Shown in pieces: positions 21,559-32,812 of a stretch of DNA of 64,000 bases (positions within the stretch are counted from its first letter, which is position 1; the number at the start of each line of letters is the position of its first letter). The stretch covers positions 30,446 to 94,445 of the forward strand of contig CAJNOJ010000356.1 of the NCBI GenBank assembly GCA_905250025.1. Direction: 5' to 3'. Source of the stretch: Adineta ricciae. Lineage: Eukaryota; Rotifera; Eurotatoria; Adinetida; Adinetidae. The notes beneath the pieces are model-generated. The model was given only the letters and a program-made list of their open reading frames with translations, made no database searches and was not told the origin of the DNA. The translations under genes and the position numbers were made by a program.

Positions 21559-22572
21559 TTATTGACGAGGAGCAATACGTCGATTAACACGGTTTTTCGT
21601 GAAGATTTTAGCTAATTCACGACGAAAGAAAACACTCACTAATGTGTAGATGTAAAACGAAAATATTTTGTCGAATAAGTTAAGCCAGACAGCTAAGTTG
21701 AGAAGAAGGCTTTCTATAGCAATTTGTTTGCTACTTTTCACAAAAAAAGCCGAAACGCTTGAATAAATTCTGAACATGAATAGTGGAAGTGAGAAGAAAA
21801 TTAAAATGATCACTTGTACACAGAGCATAAGTAAGACGTTATTGTTCTGATTGTTTCGACCGTTTGGATTAATTTGATTGTTGTTTCTAGTATAGCCACC
21901 ACTATTCGCGTTGGTTCTCACAGTCGCCTTTTCTATTGGCACTACTAGCTGTTGTTTAGCAATACGAATATGATTGTATGTACCGATACCAAAAACAAAC
22001 ATAGATATAGGTGGTCCAATTGCTTGCAAGATGAAAGCAAATACTGAATTAATAATGTTACATGTATTGTTTATTGGATTGCACAATGCTCCACCAGGTT
22101 GATTGGCGTCATAACAATAGAATATTTGTGAATATAGAAAAATAATAATGCTAATAACAATGATGATTACACGATATGCATTTTTCATATTGCTATATCG
22201 TCGTACGTCAGCATTACGTGATGATGAACAGAATCGATCAATACAACAACAGGTCATAAGCCAATTCGATAGAGCGATTGATATATTGTAAATAAATATT
22301 TGCAATTTGCACAAAACTGACGAATAATAAGCTGGTGTGATATTGAAGCCAATCAACATGCGTAACACGACGTATGTAGAGATATTCAACATGTTGACTA
22401 TAGAAGCAAACAACATGAAAGGAATGCATGGCGATATTGCTCGTAAAGTGCGCCGTGTAAAAAGGAAAATATTCAGCACATTACCCGCCGTTCCTAAGAC
22501 AATATAAATGATACCCATTGATATAGCCAGCTTGTTCCTAATCTCATTGATAAGTAAAACTGTCGAAGACAT
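21559..22572 (-). CDS. 7TM receptor, tandem copy 1
   Basis: A single-exon gene for 337 residues with seven hydrophobic segments. It starts MSSTVLLINEIRNKLAISMG; TM1 carries GNVLNIFLF, TM3 ends CCIDRFCSSSRNADVRRYS (DRF in place of DRY), and TM7 lacks NPxxY. It is a divergent rhodopsin-like receptor of the kind strongly expanded in bdelloids. The third inner loop is Asn-rich. The copy at 24869-25882 differs at about 32 of 337 positions, many of them in this loop, and is equally open, so both are probably functional. Ligand unknown. Confidence 0.82.
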   Translation of the reverse strand: MSSTVLLINEIRNKLAISMGIIYIVLGTAGNVLNIFLFTRRTLRAISPCIPFMLFASIVNMLNISTYVVLRMLIGFNITPAYYSSVLCKLQIFIYNISIALSNWLMTCCCIDRFCSSSRNADVRRYSNMKNAYRVIIIVISIIIFLYSQIFYCYDANQPGGALCNPINNTCNIINSVFAFILQAIGPPISMFVFGIGTYNHIRIAKQQLVVPIEKATVRTNANSGGYTRNNNQINPNGRNNQNNNVLLMLCVQVIILIFFSLPLFMFRIYSSVSAFFVKSSKQIAIESLLLNLAVWLNLFDKIFSFYIYTLVSVFFRRELAKIFTKNRVNRRIAPRQ

Positions 22573-24433
22573 GGTGACAATGACAGTGCTGCATTGAAAC
22601 GACAGTTAATTAAACGAGATCACGATATTAAATTGTCGTTCATCTCTTTTTCTCTAGCTACAATGAAAACAAAAAAGACTTCGGTCGAAACCGAGAAGTG
22701 TTTCGCGCACTTAAAAAGGATTTCATAGGAAATAAAGGCCTTGTTAAAAATGTTTTCCAGGCCAAATGGATCTTTTGAGGGATTTCGCACTTTGCAACGA
22801 ATTCTAAACCGTTTAAGGGCTTGGTAGGAAAACTACGAAACGTTCAAGAAAGATAGCGCAGCTTGTAATAACTCTAATGAAAGCCTCTTAGGTTTATACG
22901 AAACATTCAAAGGGGTTTTGATTTCATTGCAAAAATAGTTTCGTATAAAGGGGTCTTGGTGTGAGAGTGTGAAGGTGAGGGTAGATGAAAATTTTTTTAT
23001 GATTCGAATCTATAGAGCTCACCGAATTGTAGCTGGAATAAGTGTCGAAATGGTAGCTGGAAATAAAGAAACGAATCCGTGCGTGTTTTTCTGAAATTTT
23101 CATGTTTGTCTGGTTTTTCTGGCAATTTTCCTGCATTTTTATGGACAAGGAAGGATATTTCCCGGAATTTTATCCTTGGAATAGATTGAGTTCACCGAGT
23201 TCCACTTGGAACAAATGTGATAAGAGTTGGAATACACTCGTGTTCGAATCCGTTCAAGAAAAGGTCGAATTCATGTCCAAAATATCTTACATCGGATCTC
23301 TATCCTTTCATACATACTACGTCGTATAGAAAAGTATCGGTAATATGGTAATTACTCACTTCTAAAAGATAATATACTTTTTCTGCCGAGAATCAATACT
23401 TTTATTTCACTAAACTCGATGTTTTTACACATTCGACTTCACTTAAAATAAGTTCTAACAGGCGGTTTTCTAATAAGATCAATCTAGCTGATACACAAAT
23501 TCAAATAAGCAGACTTATCAAGGTACGCACTCATGGTATCGTGTCACTCGTCAAACAAACAAAATGTTCTAAATCATCTCTGGTAGAAGCGAAAACGATG
23601 CTTATCAACACTAACATAGGATCAGGGTGCATCTTTCTTAAGAAAAAAACTGCAAAGTACGGCTGATAAGTCAGGTATGTCATTTCTTTTTCGAGTGTTT
23701 TACGAAGTATTTCACGAGGACACGCGGATGAATGCATCGAAAAGATGCCTAACTATCCGTCAAGTTCCCACTTTTCTCTCTTTTTTCTCAGCTATTCACA
23801 TTACCAAACAACATCTCGTTTTACCGCTCCTCAACTCCGACCGACTTGTGCAGAAACAGAAAAACATTCTATAAACATCCGGCACTGGATTCTCGTGCGG
23901 ATAGAAATCAGATTTTTAATGCACCCATCTGTGAACTCCTCCTGTACTGAATTTTCGGGCCAGTTTCGACCCTCTCACAAATCTTCACTAAAAATCGAGA
24001 AGTCAGAGACAGGAATAGTTAATTAGCTGTCGGATTAAAATTCCAAGTTCAATCCTCACTCAAAATGGAGAAGTCAGAGCTTAGAGCGGGCATCGAGATT
24101 CTGGATTAAAAATCGCATTTTGAGCTTCTCCCAAATTCGCTCCTCATGATTGGACATTGGTTTTCGTTAATTCTGGGATGTGGTAGAGGGATTAATGCTG
24201 AGGTTGTATTCGGATTGCTAGTGGCAGATGATAGTTCATGTGTAATAAGGTGTTTTAGGGCGGAAAGATATCACTTTAGATCGGATTTTCGGGGAAGTCA
24301 TCATAACGGTTTGGAAATGATCGGAACTTCTGGGAATAGGCTGGGTTCAATCACTAGGATTCGGGCGTTGTAGCGTTATGTATATGTATGCTCATCAACT
24401 CATTACCAGTTCATATACGTATGCCTTCTTCCT
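22573..24433. other. Upstream flank of receptor copy 1 and unrelated spacer
   Basis: 22573-23570 matches 25883-26856 and is the shared 5' flank of the receptor pair. The minus ORF at 22924-23148 and plus ORF at 23102-23329 are not kept in both copies. 23570-24433 holds no recognised gene. Confidence 0.6.
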
Positions 24434-24600
24434 ATCAGTGTGAAGCTAGCACGAAGGAGCTAGCACGAAGAAACTGTGTGTAAGCTAAAAACTTTTTTCC
24501 AGAGTTTGTTCGGTCCATAAAACCTAGTCCCTTTGATTCAGAATTTAATTCTGCATCGAATGGTGGTATTTTTATTCACCGGACAAACTTTGGAAAAAAA
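24434..24600. repeat. Left arm of a 167-bp inverted repeat
   Basis: Nearly perfect reverse complement of 26895-27061. It runs from ATCAGTGTGAAGCTAGC to a run of A after GGACAAACTTTGG, and includes the hairpin element at 24493-24600. The arms flank receptor copy 2. Confidence 0.85.
24493..24600. mobile_element. Small hairpin (MITE-like) element
   Basis: About 108 bp with imperfect terminal inverted repeats of about 30 bp: TTTTTTCCAGAGTTTGT at the left end and ACAAACTTTGGAAAAAA at the right. A near-palindrome, CAGAATTTAATTCTG, lies in the middle. It encodes nothing. A second copy is at 26895-27001 in the other orientation. No clear target-site duplication is seen. Confidence 0.6.
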
Positions 24601-24656
24601 TTATCGGAAACATAAATAGACCTATATGAGGCAAACAAAGATGTAGTTAAACTTNT

Positions 24657-24795
24657 CGGATCCGAGACCGTCGGAATCCAATGCGATTCCGTCACCAGGA
24701 TTGCATCGGATCCGTCGAATTCCTGTAGGATCCGGTAAAATTCAGTATTGGATCCGATGGGATTCGATGGGATCCGAGTATGGGATTGTTCGACC
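24657..24795. repeat. GGATCCG-rich degenerate repeat
   Basis: In 139 bases the motif GGATCCG occurs five times (one further site is GGATTGCATC), with several GATTCCG/GATTCG variants. Spacing is irregular. It starts right after the N at 24656. Its base make-up is unlike the AT-rich surroundings. Confidence 0.6.
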
Positions 24796-24868
24796 TGGGA
24801 AGCATTCGTCAACTCTGAAACCTTTTCGATGGGTTCAGTAGTATGTTTTTATTTATAGGACAGGAAAA

Positions 24869-25882
24869 TTATTGACGAGGAGCAATACGTCGATTAGCAC
24901 GGCTTTTCGTGAAGATTTTAGCTAATTCGCGACGAAAAAAAACACTCACTAATGTGTAGAGGTAAAACGAAAATATTTTGTCAAATAAGTTAAGCCACAC
25001 AGCTAAGTTGAGAAGAAGGCTTTCTAGAGCAACTTGTTTGCTGCTTTTGACAAAATAAGCTGAAATGCTTGAATAAATTCTGAACATGAGTAGTGGAAGC
25101 GAGAAGAAAATTAAAATGATCACTTGCACACAGAGCATAAGTAAGACGTTATTGATCCGATTGTTTCGACCGTTTTGATTAATTTGATTGTTGTTTCTGC
25201 TATGGCCATCACTATTCGCGTTGGTTCTCGCAGTCGCCATTTCTATTGGTACTACTCGCTGTTGTTTAGCAATACGAATATGATTATATGTACCGATACC
25301 AAAAACAAACATAGATATAGGTGGTCCAATTGCTTGCAAGACGAAAGAAAATACCGAATTAATAATGTTACATGTATTGTTTATTGGATTGCACGGTGAC
25401 CCACCAGGTTGATTAGCGTCATAACAATAGAATATTTGTGAATAAAGAAGAATAATAATGCTAATAACAATAACGATAATACGATATGCATTTTTCATAT
25501 TGCTATATTGTCGTACGTCAGCATTACGTGATGATGAACAGAATCGATCAATACAACAAAAGGTCATAAGCCAATCTGATAGCGCGATTGATATATTGTA
25601 AATAAATATTTGCAATTTGCACAAAACTGACGAATAATAAGCTGGTGTGATATTGAAGCCAATCAACATACGTAACACGACGTATGTAGAGATATTCAAC
25701 ATGTTGACTATAGAAGCAACTAACATGAAAGGAATGCATGGTGATATTGTTTGTAAAGTGTGCCGTGTGAAAAGGAAAATATTCAGCACATTACCCACTG
25801 TTCCTAAGACAATATAAATGATACCCATTGATATAGCCAGCTTGTTCCTAATCTCATTGATAAGTAAAACTGTCGAAGACAT
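24869..25882 (-). CDS. 7TM receptor, tandem copy 2
   Basis: 337 residues, single exon, colinear with the receptor at 21559-22572. The start at ATG 25882 matches copy 1; the frame is open further upstream only through a non-ATG start. It keeps CCIDRF after TM3 and the Asn-rich third inner loop. Differences from copy 1 cluster in that loop (for example EKATVRTNANSGGY versus EMATARTNANSDGH), where G-protein coupling is usually set. The copy is bounded by the GGATCCG repeat downstream and a 34-N gap upstream, inside a 167-bp inverted repeat. Confidence 0.82.
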   Translation of the reverse strand: MSSTVLLINEIRNKLAISMGIIYIVLGTVGNVLNIFLFTRHTLQTISPCIPFMLVASIVNMLNISTYVVLRMLIGFNITPAYYSSVLCKLQIFIYNISIALSDWLMTFCCIDRFCSSSRNADVRQYSNMKNAYRIIVIVISIIILLYSQIFYCYDANQPGGSPCNPINNTCNIINSVFSFVLQAIGPPISMFVFGIGTYNHIRIAKQQRVVPIEMATARTNANSDGHSRNNNQINQNGRNNRINNVLLMLCVQVIILIFFSLPLLMFRIYSSISAYFVKSSKQVALESLLLNLAVWLNLFDKIFSFYLYTLVSVFFRRELAKIFTKSRANRRIAPRQ

Positions 25883-26856
25883 GGTGACCATGACAGTGGT
25901 GCATTGAAACGACAGTAAAATAAATGTGATCACGATATTAAGTTGTTCTTCATCTCATTTTCGCTAGCTACACTGAAAACAAAAAAGACTTTGATCGAAA
26001 CCAAGAAGTGTTTCGCGCACTTAAAGAGAATTTCATAGGAAAGAAAGGCCTTGTTAAAATGTTTTCCAAATGGAGCTTTTGAGTGATTTCGGACTTTGCA
26101 GGGCTTGATAGGAAAACTTCGAAACGTTCAAGAAAGATAGCGCAGCTCATAACAACTCTAATGAAAACATCTTAGGTTTACACGAAACCTTCAAAGGGAT
26201 TTTGATTTCGTTACAAAAATAGTTTCGTATAAAGGAGTCTTAGTGTGAAGGTGTGAAGGTGAGGCTCGATGAAAATTTTTTTTTGATTGGAATCGATAGA
26301 GTTCGTCGAATTGTATCTGGAATAAGTGTTGAAATGGTAGCTGGAAGTAAAGAAACGAATCCGTGCGTGTCTTGCTGAGATTTTCATGTTTGTCTGCTTT
26401 ATTTTGGCAATTTTCTTGCATTTCTTATGGATAAGGAAGAATATTTCTCGGAATTTTATCCTTGGAATAGATTGACCGCGCCGAGTTCCATTTGGAAAAA
26501 AAGGTGATCAGAGTTGGAATACACTCGTGTTCGCATCCGTTCAAGAAAAGGTCGAATCCATGTCCAAAATGTCTTACATCGGATCTCTACCCTTTCATAT
26601 ATACTATGTCCTATACAAAAGTATCGGTAATATGGTAATTACTCACTTCTAAAAGATAATATACTTTTTCTGTCGAGAATCAATACGTTCATTTCACTAA
26701 ACTCGATGTTTTTACACATTCGATTTCATTTAAAATAAGTTTCAACAGGCCGTTTTCTAACACGACCAATCTAGCTGATACACAAATTCAAATAAGCGGA
26801 CTTATCAAGGACGTACTCATGGCTTCGTGTCACTCGTCAAACAAACAAAATGTTCT
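25883..26856. repeat. Upstream flank of receptor copy 2
   Basis: Matches 22573-23570 with small indels up to the N run, so the paralogous block is about 2 kb long and includes the promoter region of each receptor. No gene seen in it. Confidence 0.8.
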
Positions 26857-26890
26857 NNNNNNNNNNNNNNNNNNNNNNNNNNNNNNNNNN
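26857..26890. other. Assembly gap (34 N)
   Basis: Run of 34 N. Sequence to the left is the end of the receptor-copy-2 block; sequence to the right starts directly with an arm of the inverted repeat. Confidence 0.95.
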
Positions 26891-26894
26891 AAAC

Positions 26895-27061
26895 TTTTTT
26901 CCAAAGTTTGTCCGGTGAATAAAAATACCACCATTCGATGCAGAATTAAATTCTGAATCAAAGGGACTAGGTTTTATGGACCGAACAAACTCTGGAAAAA
27001 AGTTTTTAGCTTACACACAGTTTCTTCGTGCTAGCTCCTTCGTGCTAGCTTCACACTGATC
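26895..27061. repeat. Right arm of the 167-bp inverted repeat
   Basis: Reverse complement of 24434-24600, including the hairpin element (26895-27001). It begins 4 bases after the N run. Confidence 0.85.
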
Positions 27062-28888
27062 TTCTTTCCTCGCTTTCCTATGAAATGCATCTGTTCATTT
27101 ATCTTCATAATGTGTCTATCCTATAACACGTTTCTCTTGTGGCGTCTCTCGCTTTCCTCCTCTCTCTCATCGTGCTCGACGAATAAGTCGAAGGAAAGAG
27201 AGATGAGTAGTTCCCTTTTCTGAAAGAAAGGGTTACAGCCGCGTTGAAAATCGTTAAAAGTTTGTTCGTCCAAGCCAATCAGAAATGAGGAGTTCGTAAA
27301 TCATCGAAATTTACCCCTATCAACTATGACCGACTACTAGATAGGTAATCGGGGTTGAGGATCTCGAATGCAGTGTTAGTTTTCCAAAATGCGAATTCGA
27401 TAATTAGTTAATTACTTCAGTAACTAATTATAAGTTCTTAGTGGCGAGCAAGGGTCGATCGAAGGATAATCGGAGTAGAAGATATCGAATCTGGTGTTAG
27501 ATTTTCAGTAGAAAAATGCTGTTCTTTTTTTCAGGCAACGAAGTTTTTTAGGCGATAGTGTTTGAAGCAGCAATATGTAGAACTGAAACGAAATAGCTGA
27601 TTAACGTCCGATTGTTGGATATTCATACTCATCAGCATATTAATAAAATTACACTTATACAAACAGTTTTATTACACAAACATTATCTGATGCTAACCAC
27701 TCAAAATAATACTTCCTCTGACAAATGTTGTTTTGGACAGTCACAATGGCACAAAGCTGGTGATTCTTCAGCAGGGAGTGGAAGGAAATGGTTTGATTCA
27801 TTCTGAAGGACATTGTAAACTAGATGAGAGAATGAAAGTCGGACATGTAACGGCTAGTCGTGAGTGGCCGACCGGAGGCAGCTCGACGAACGACTAGGCG
27901 TTTGTTTTAGTGGTTCAGAAAAGATAAAATAAGTGTAAATAAATTTTTTTTAATTTTAAATAGTGGGAAGAGAGTGGATTAATAAATGTTTAGAAACAGT
28001 GTTCCTTTTGCTGACATCTTTGGATAAATGAATTGAAAGTAGTTTGACATGAATAAAGTAGAAAAGGATTGAAAGAAAAGAATGTGCATAAAAGTGACTT
28101 TAATTCGAAGCGGATTAGAGTGAGATAGAAGTTGGAGTTTTTATCGAAAAATCTTGCAATTCTCTCAGAAAAGGATCAGCGAATCCAACAGATGAGCGCA
28201 ACTTGTATATAAGGAGGACCTGGTTGAAATGAAGCCAGTTCATAACCTTAAACAAAGTTTGTTGCTACAGGCGTATTTCATTGGAAGGGGGAGGACTTAG
28301 AAGGAATGGGTTAGAAAGCTGATCGCTATTTCTGGCGGCTCCGAAGGCCGGAACGTTTGTCCTGGAATATGTGTAGAATTCTACGTTTCCACTTCATTGA
28401 GTGCATTGCTAATGAATTGAAATTAAATGTACGAAAATGATTCAAATCGCTCAATATCAGTCACTATGTTGTGTTTGCAATACTTTTCAGATTTTTAAGT
28501 GCTAAATGAAGAAATATTCTAAACGCAACTCTCAGTATAAAAGTCATGCTGTTTAGACACTAATGCACTGTCTACGTGGTAGGAAATTTCGTTTGAACAG
28601 TTAGTCGGTTATTAAACTTCGTTTTACTCTTAATGATCCAGTCTACTCTCTTGAAAAAAGTTCGGAAAAATACAAAACTCTTTTTCTCGCACCGTATTTA
28701 GTAGTCCCTAAAATTGCATTGAAACTAGTTGCAAACAGAAAAGCCTTGATTTTCAAAGGCAAAGATCATTGTTGAATATTTTGTAGTACTGAAAAAAAGA
28801 TAGTGTCTTTTTCAATCAATCAATAGTCATCCAACAAGGTAATTAGTTTTACATGATCATTTAAATTATCAGAAACACAGAAAATTTT
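27062..28888. other. Stretch without a recognised gene
   Basis: An imperfect direct repeat of about 42 bp is present at 27341 (GGTAATCGGGGTTGAGGATC) and 27464 (GATAATCGGAGTAGAAGATA). The plus ORF at 27612-27806 has no recognisable motif. No RNA gene identified. Confidence 0.4.
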
Positions 28889-29986
28889 CTACAAAAACAG
28901 AGATGATTGTAGTCTTTTTAGATAGCTTACAAGAAGAAAAAGACAGTAATCATTTGTACTATGTTCGTCGTCTTCTGCAAATTCGAAAAAAACGATTCTT
29001 TGAAAGTTTTTCGGTACGAATTCGACGGAAGGACAAATACGATAAAGATAAGCATCGACGGGGTGAATGAAATAAAACATCCGCCAACATATAGCCACAC
29101 ATGACTAGATACATCTACGCAACCAGATAACAAAGAGATAACTAGACGTGGTGCTGATAGAAAAAGTAAATTTGTCGGACTGATGACGAGTTGTGTATGT
29201 TCATTCCATTGTTCACGAATATGTTGCCCATAAGTCTGTCGCTTATGAATTTCTGCTCGTCGTCATGCACTTCCAATAATAATGAACATTGCAGAGGAAA
29301 GATTTGCAATGAATGGGCCGAGTAGATGAACGAAGAGAATAGCTATGTTATAATCCTGAACTGATTGCGGATGAGTAGTTACACACCATGTATAACTGAC
29401 TATCACGGTTTCTTCTGTAGGATTTTTCCTTTATTTCATGCACGAATATTCCGCGGTAGAGTAGCTCATGAATGATCGTGCACATAATCACAATCGGTAA
29501 GATGAAGATGATCCATTGAGCAAAACGTTTGCGCTTCTCTTTATCGAAACTAATTCCTCTGTAAATACTCATCGCACGTTCAATTGCTACACATGCGCAC
29601 AGCCAGGCGTCCCAGTAAAAGAAAAATTTGAGAAGAGACTCAATCCACTTGCAACCACCTGCGAGAACATACTGGAGAATAGATGTATTCATCTGTGTGA
29701 CGACAACAAACCAAAACTTGATCGTAAACATTGTAATTGTTAACAGAGAAGTCACTGACGATGCAAAAAGATACAATCCACATCCAACTTGTTGCGAAAT
29801 TGCATCGTGAAAATTTAAAATCGAACAAACGCTGCTGATGACACCCGCAAGAAACATAATTATACGGTCAAAGCGCCACTGATTTTGATCAGAAGTGGTT
29901 GATAGTGTATGCCCGCATTTCGATTGACTTCCAAACGTAAAATATCGTCGAGAGTGAGACCAATACTTTTCACTTGAACATTGCAC
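28889..29986 (-). pseudogene. 7TM part of the NHL receptor gene, segment A
   Basis: The minus strand codes a rhodopsin-like 7TM domain of a bdelloid type: DAWLCACVAIERAMSIYRG around TM3, RFAQWIIFILPIVIM in TM4, and at 29100-28930 GGCFISFTPSMLIFIVFVLP for TM7. Three lesions are visible. There are 2 extra bases at about 29862 compared with segment B (frameshift in TM1). A frameshift lies near 29420, after HEIKEK. A TGA lies near 29269, in IIIGSA-stop-RRAEIHKRQ. The frameshift near 29420 is also in segment B. The link to the exon ending at 30119 does not splice in frame. So the membrane part is dead although the ectodomain exons are open. Confidence 0.7.
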
Positions 29987-30118
29987 GGACCATCGACATA
30001 AAAAGAAGTAGAATTATGTTAACTAAGCAAATTGATGAAAGGAAAACAATCAAAGAGTACTCTATTTAAAGAAAGAACAAAACATGTGTACGTTCTGTCT
30101 TCGTAGGTAGTTACTTAC

Positions 30119-31528
30119 TAAAGCGTTGTAAAGTAACATTTGACGGCAAGTAATGTGTATATGATGTCTGACCGAAGATAAACGGTATGTTTTATTTCGC
30201 CACCATTGGAACATATATGTTCATCGATTGAAATTAAATTTTTCTTTGGATTCAGCGGATCGAAATGATTTTCGTAGATGTAAATGTTTATATCCGAGCT
30301 CTGCATAATGGAAAAATCATAGTATGTATCGGCGAATACAGTTAATTCTATGGTTTCGTAGTAATAATTTACACGAGTACACTCTTTGTCATACTTTTGA
30401 TTATCTGTTGTTAGTTCTGATGAATACGTCGAGTAAATGACTGGTGAGGCATCTATTCAGAAACAATGTTAGGTTTGGTTTTTCAGTACTCGTGAAGATT
30501 ACGTGGAGTACTCACCCGTGCGTTGAAAATAGACATGACTTTTGCCAAAAATTTTGAACGAGAAATCCCACATTTGGTCCAGCATACATACGGTCACAAC
30601 AAATACGTAGCGAATATCGCTAAGAAGCTCAAGAGTAATTGTACGCGATTCATAACGTTCACAAGTATCTTTTCGTTTCAGTAAATATCCAAATGGAATA
30701 AGTGCATAAAAATCATGCTCATAGATATAAAGTTTCATACCCATCTCCGTAATTTCATCTATCATAATAGTGTAGAAGCCACTTTCGATGACATTTACAT
30801 GTATTGCTTCATAATATTCTCTGGGAACTGCTTCACAATCAATAGGAGAATATTTTTTGCTGTCGTGTGTCAGTGAGGAAGTATATGTTGATTCAATGAA
30901 TTGTTCAATATCTAATCAACACAAAGAGTATTGTGAACATACATACTCTAAGTCATGTTTTCAATCTATTTAGTGTTAAAAATGACTGTTCAACGTGTCT
31001 GAATTTTAGGAATAAATACAAAACGCAAAAGAAGCACATAGCTTGATTCGCATTTTTGTAACAAAATTTATAGAATGATCAAGTAACACTTTATTTCTTA
31101 GTTGCACGCTTCATCAAATACAGTATGTTACTTACCGATGTGTTTCAGCTGAACTGTAGGTGATCCGAATACTGTGATTGAGAACGGACCTGTTACAAAT
31201 GGATTGTATGTTGTTACAACCAATATGTACTTCGCATAAGCATGAAGTTCAAGTGTAAATTCGAATTGATCGTTACTGTAGCGTTCGCCATTCCATGCGA
31301 TCAGATCGCGACTTGTAGGATCAAATGAGTGAAAACGATCTTTGTAGACATAGCCGTATAGCCCGATACTGCTGACACTAGTGATGATGTAAAAACCATT
31401 TTGACTTACAAACATTTCAATGACTTCGTAGAAAAAAGCGGAGGGATAAAATGGAGCGCGTGCAAATCTCTCATGATCTTCTGTTAATGTTGATGAAAAG
31501 GTTGCTTGAATCGTTGTTGGGACATCGA
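30119..31528 (-). CDS. Three beta-type repeat exons of the NHL receptor gene, segment A
   Basis: Exons 31528-31136, 30911-30516 and 30452-30119 are all phase 1 at the start, with GT-AG borders, and code about 131, 132 and 111 residues. Each has the same plan: a start like TFSSTLTEDHERF, an FYEVIE or YYEAIH strand, GLYGYVYKDRFHSFDP or its equivalent, and an end like YILVVTTYNPFVTGPFSITV. The VTGPFSI signature is one I associate with bdelloid NHL receptors. They are likely extracellular beta-sandwich domains between the NHL propeller and the membrane part; ligand unknown. All three are open here but carry nonsense changes in segment B. Confidence 0.72.
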
Positions 31529-31764
31529 CTAAATAGAAACAAAATGGTTTGTACTTGAATCATGAATAGCAACAATTTTGTCACAGTTATTATCGTTGTT
31601 ACAGAGCTTTTCCTAAGATTACTCAAAATATTAGTCGAACAATAAACTTACAATCCATGAATTCTACTTTTAATTTAGAAAATGATTTCAACTCTTCAAT
31701 GGTAGTTAAAGTAAAAGAAATGTGTGTTGAAAATACTATTCCAATTGGAATATCGGATTCTTAC

Positions 31765-32812
31765 CACAAGAATCTTCGAGCAAATCGAATTTTTGGATTC
31801 GGCTATTTCCTTTATCAACAACAAACAGGTTCCCATAGATATCAAAGCGGAGTCTCTGTGGTGATTTCAATTGATGAGATCGTGTGCCGCCTCCATCACA
31901 CCCAACTAAACATCGAAAACCATTGGGTCCAGACGCAACGATACGATTGTTTCCGTCATCGGAGATGAAAAGATAATTGTAAGCGTCTAATATAATTGAG
32001 TGTGGTTGAGAGAGTCCAATTGTAATATCTGATGAGCTTTGTCCTGCAACTGTTTCTCCAACAGTTTCATCTAACCGAAAAAGCTGAATCCGATCATTCA
32101 TAGAATCCGCGACATACAGATCGCTATCAGTATCAACAAAGATCCCTTCGGGGTCATCTAGTTCAATATCACTGGAACCGTCACGGCCTGTACCAGTTAC
32201 AACTACCATTTCCATCTCATCGTCGAGCGGTGTCTTCCAAACTATATCTTCCAAAACTGACGCACAATATAAATAACCGTTAGAAGTAACGAAAAGACTA
32301 GCGCATTGTGTTTTAACTTCCATGATATTACCAGAATTATTCGCACTTGACACCCATTTGAGGATTTTATTCTCAGATATATCAACACCAACATAAACTT
32401 CACCAATGTTTGAAACAAATATCGATGGAGACGCCGACCACCTTGTTCTCAGAATCTTCGTAGCATGGATACTATTCGGATTCCAAATTAAAATTTGATG
32501 TTTTTCAGAAGGAGCGACATAGATTGTATTGTTTCTATCGATAAATATGTCGGCACCCTTCGTTCCAAGTAAATCGCTATTGACAAAAGTGGTTGCAGTT
32601 TGGCTCCATTTGACTGTTGAACACAGTGCCGGTTGATTGGACGAAAGAGCTACACAACAAAAACAAGTGATCTGATGAGAAATTTCATAAGTTTCTCTAA
32701 ACAGCCGTCGAGTGACAGGCACTCTCGAATTGAAATGGTTACCTGATATTCTTTCATTGAAGACAATCAGTAAAAAGATCGTGAGCACAAAAAAACGACG
32801 ATTTAATAACAT
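31765..32812 (-). CDS. Signal peptide and NHL propeller exons of the receptor gene, segment A
   Basis: Exon 1 (32812-32743) is a signal peptide, MLLNRRFFVLTIFLLIVFNE, then a phase 1 intron of 93 bp. Exon 2 (32649-31765) carries NHL-type blades: ADIFIDRNNTIYVA, PEGIFVDTDSDLYVADSMND, PHSIILDAYNYLFISDDGNN and LRFDIYGNLFVVDKGNSRIQ. NHL propellers bind proteins, RNA or sugars; outside the cell a binding role is likely. It splices in phase 1 to the beta-repeat exons, so with the 7TM part at 28.9-30 kb it forms one gene of NHL + beta repeats + 7TM. The frame is intact. Plus-strand ORFs across it (31657-31968, 32712-32894) are shadows. Confidence 0.8.

Noticed and set aside
22238-22429. Minus ORF repeated at 25548-25739 in both receptor copies
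   Set aside because: Out-of-frame shadow inside the 7TM receptor genes; its conservation follows the real frame.
31657-31968. Plus-strand ORF of 103 codons, also at 49948-50313
   Set aside because: It lies antisense to the NHL exon; its conservation follows from the duplicated coding strand.
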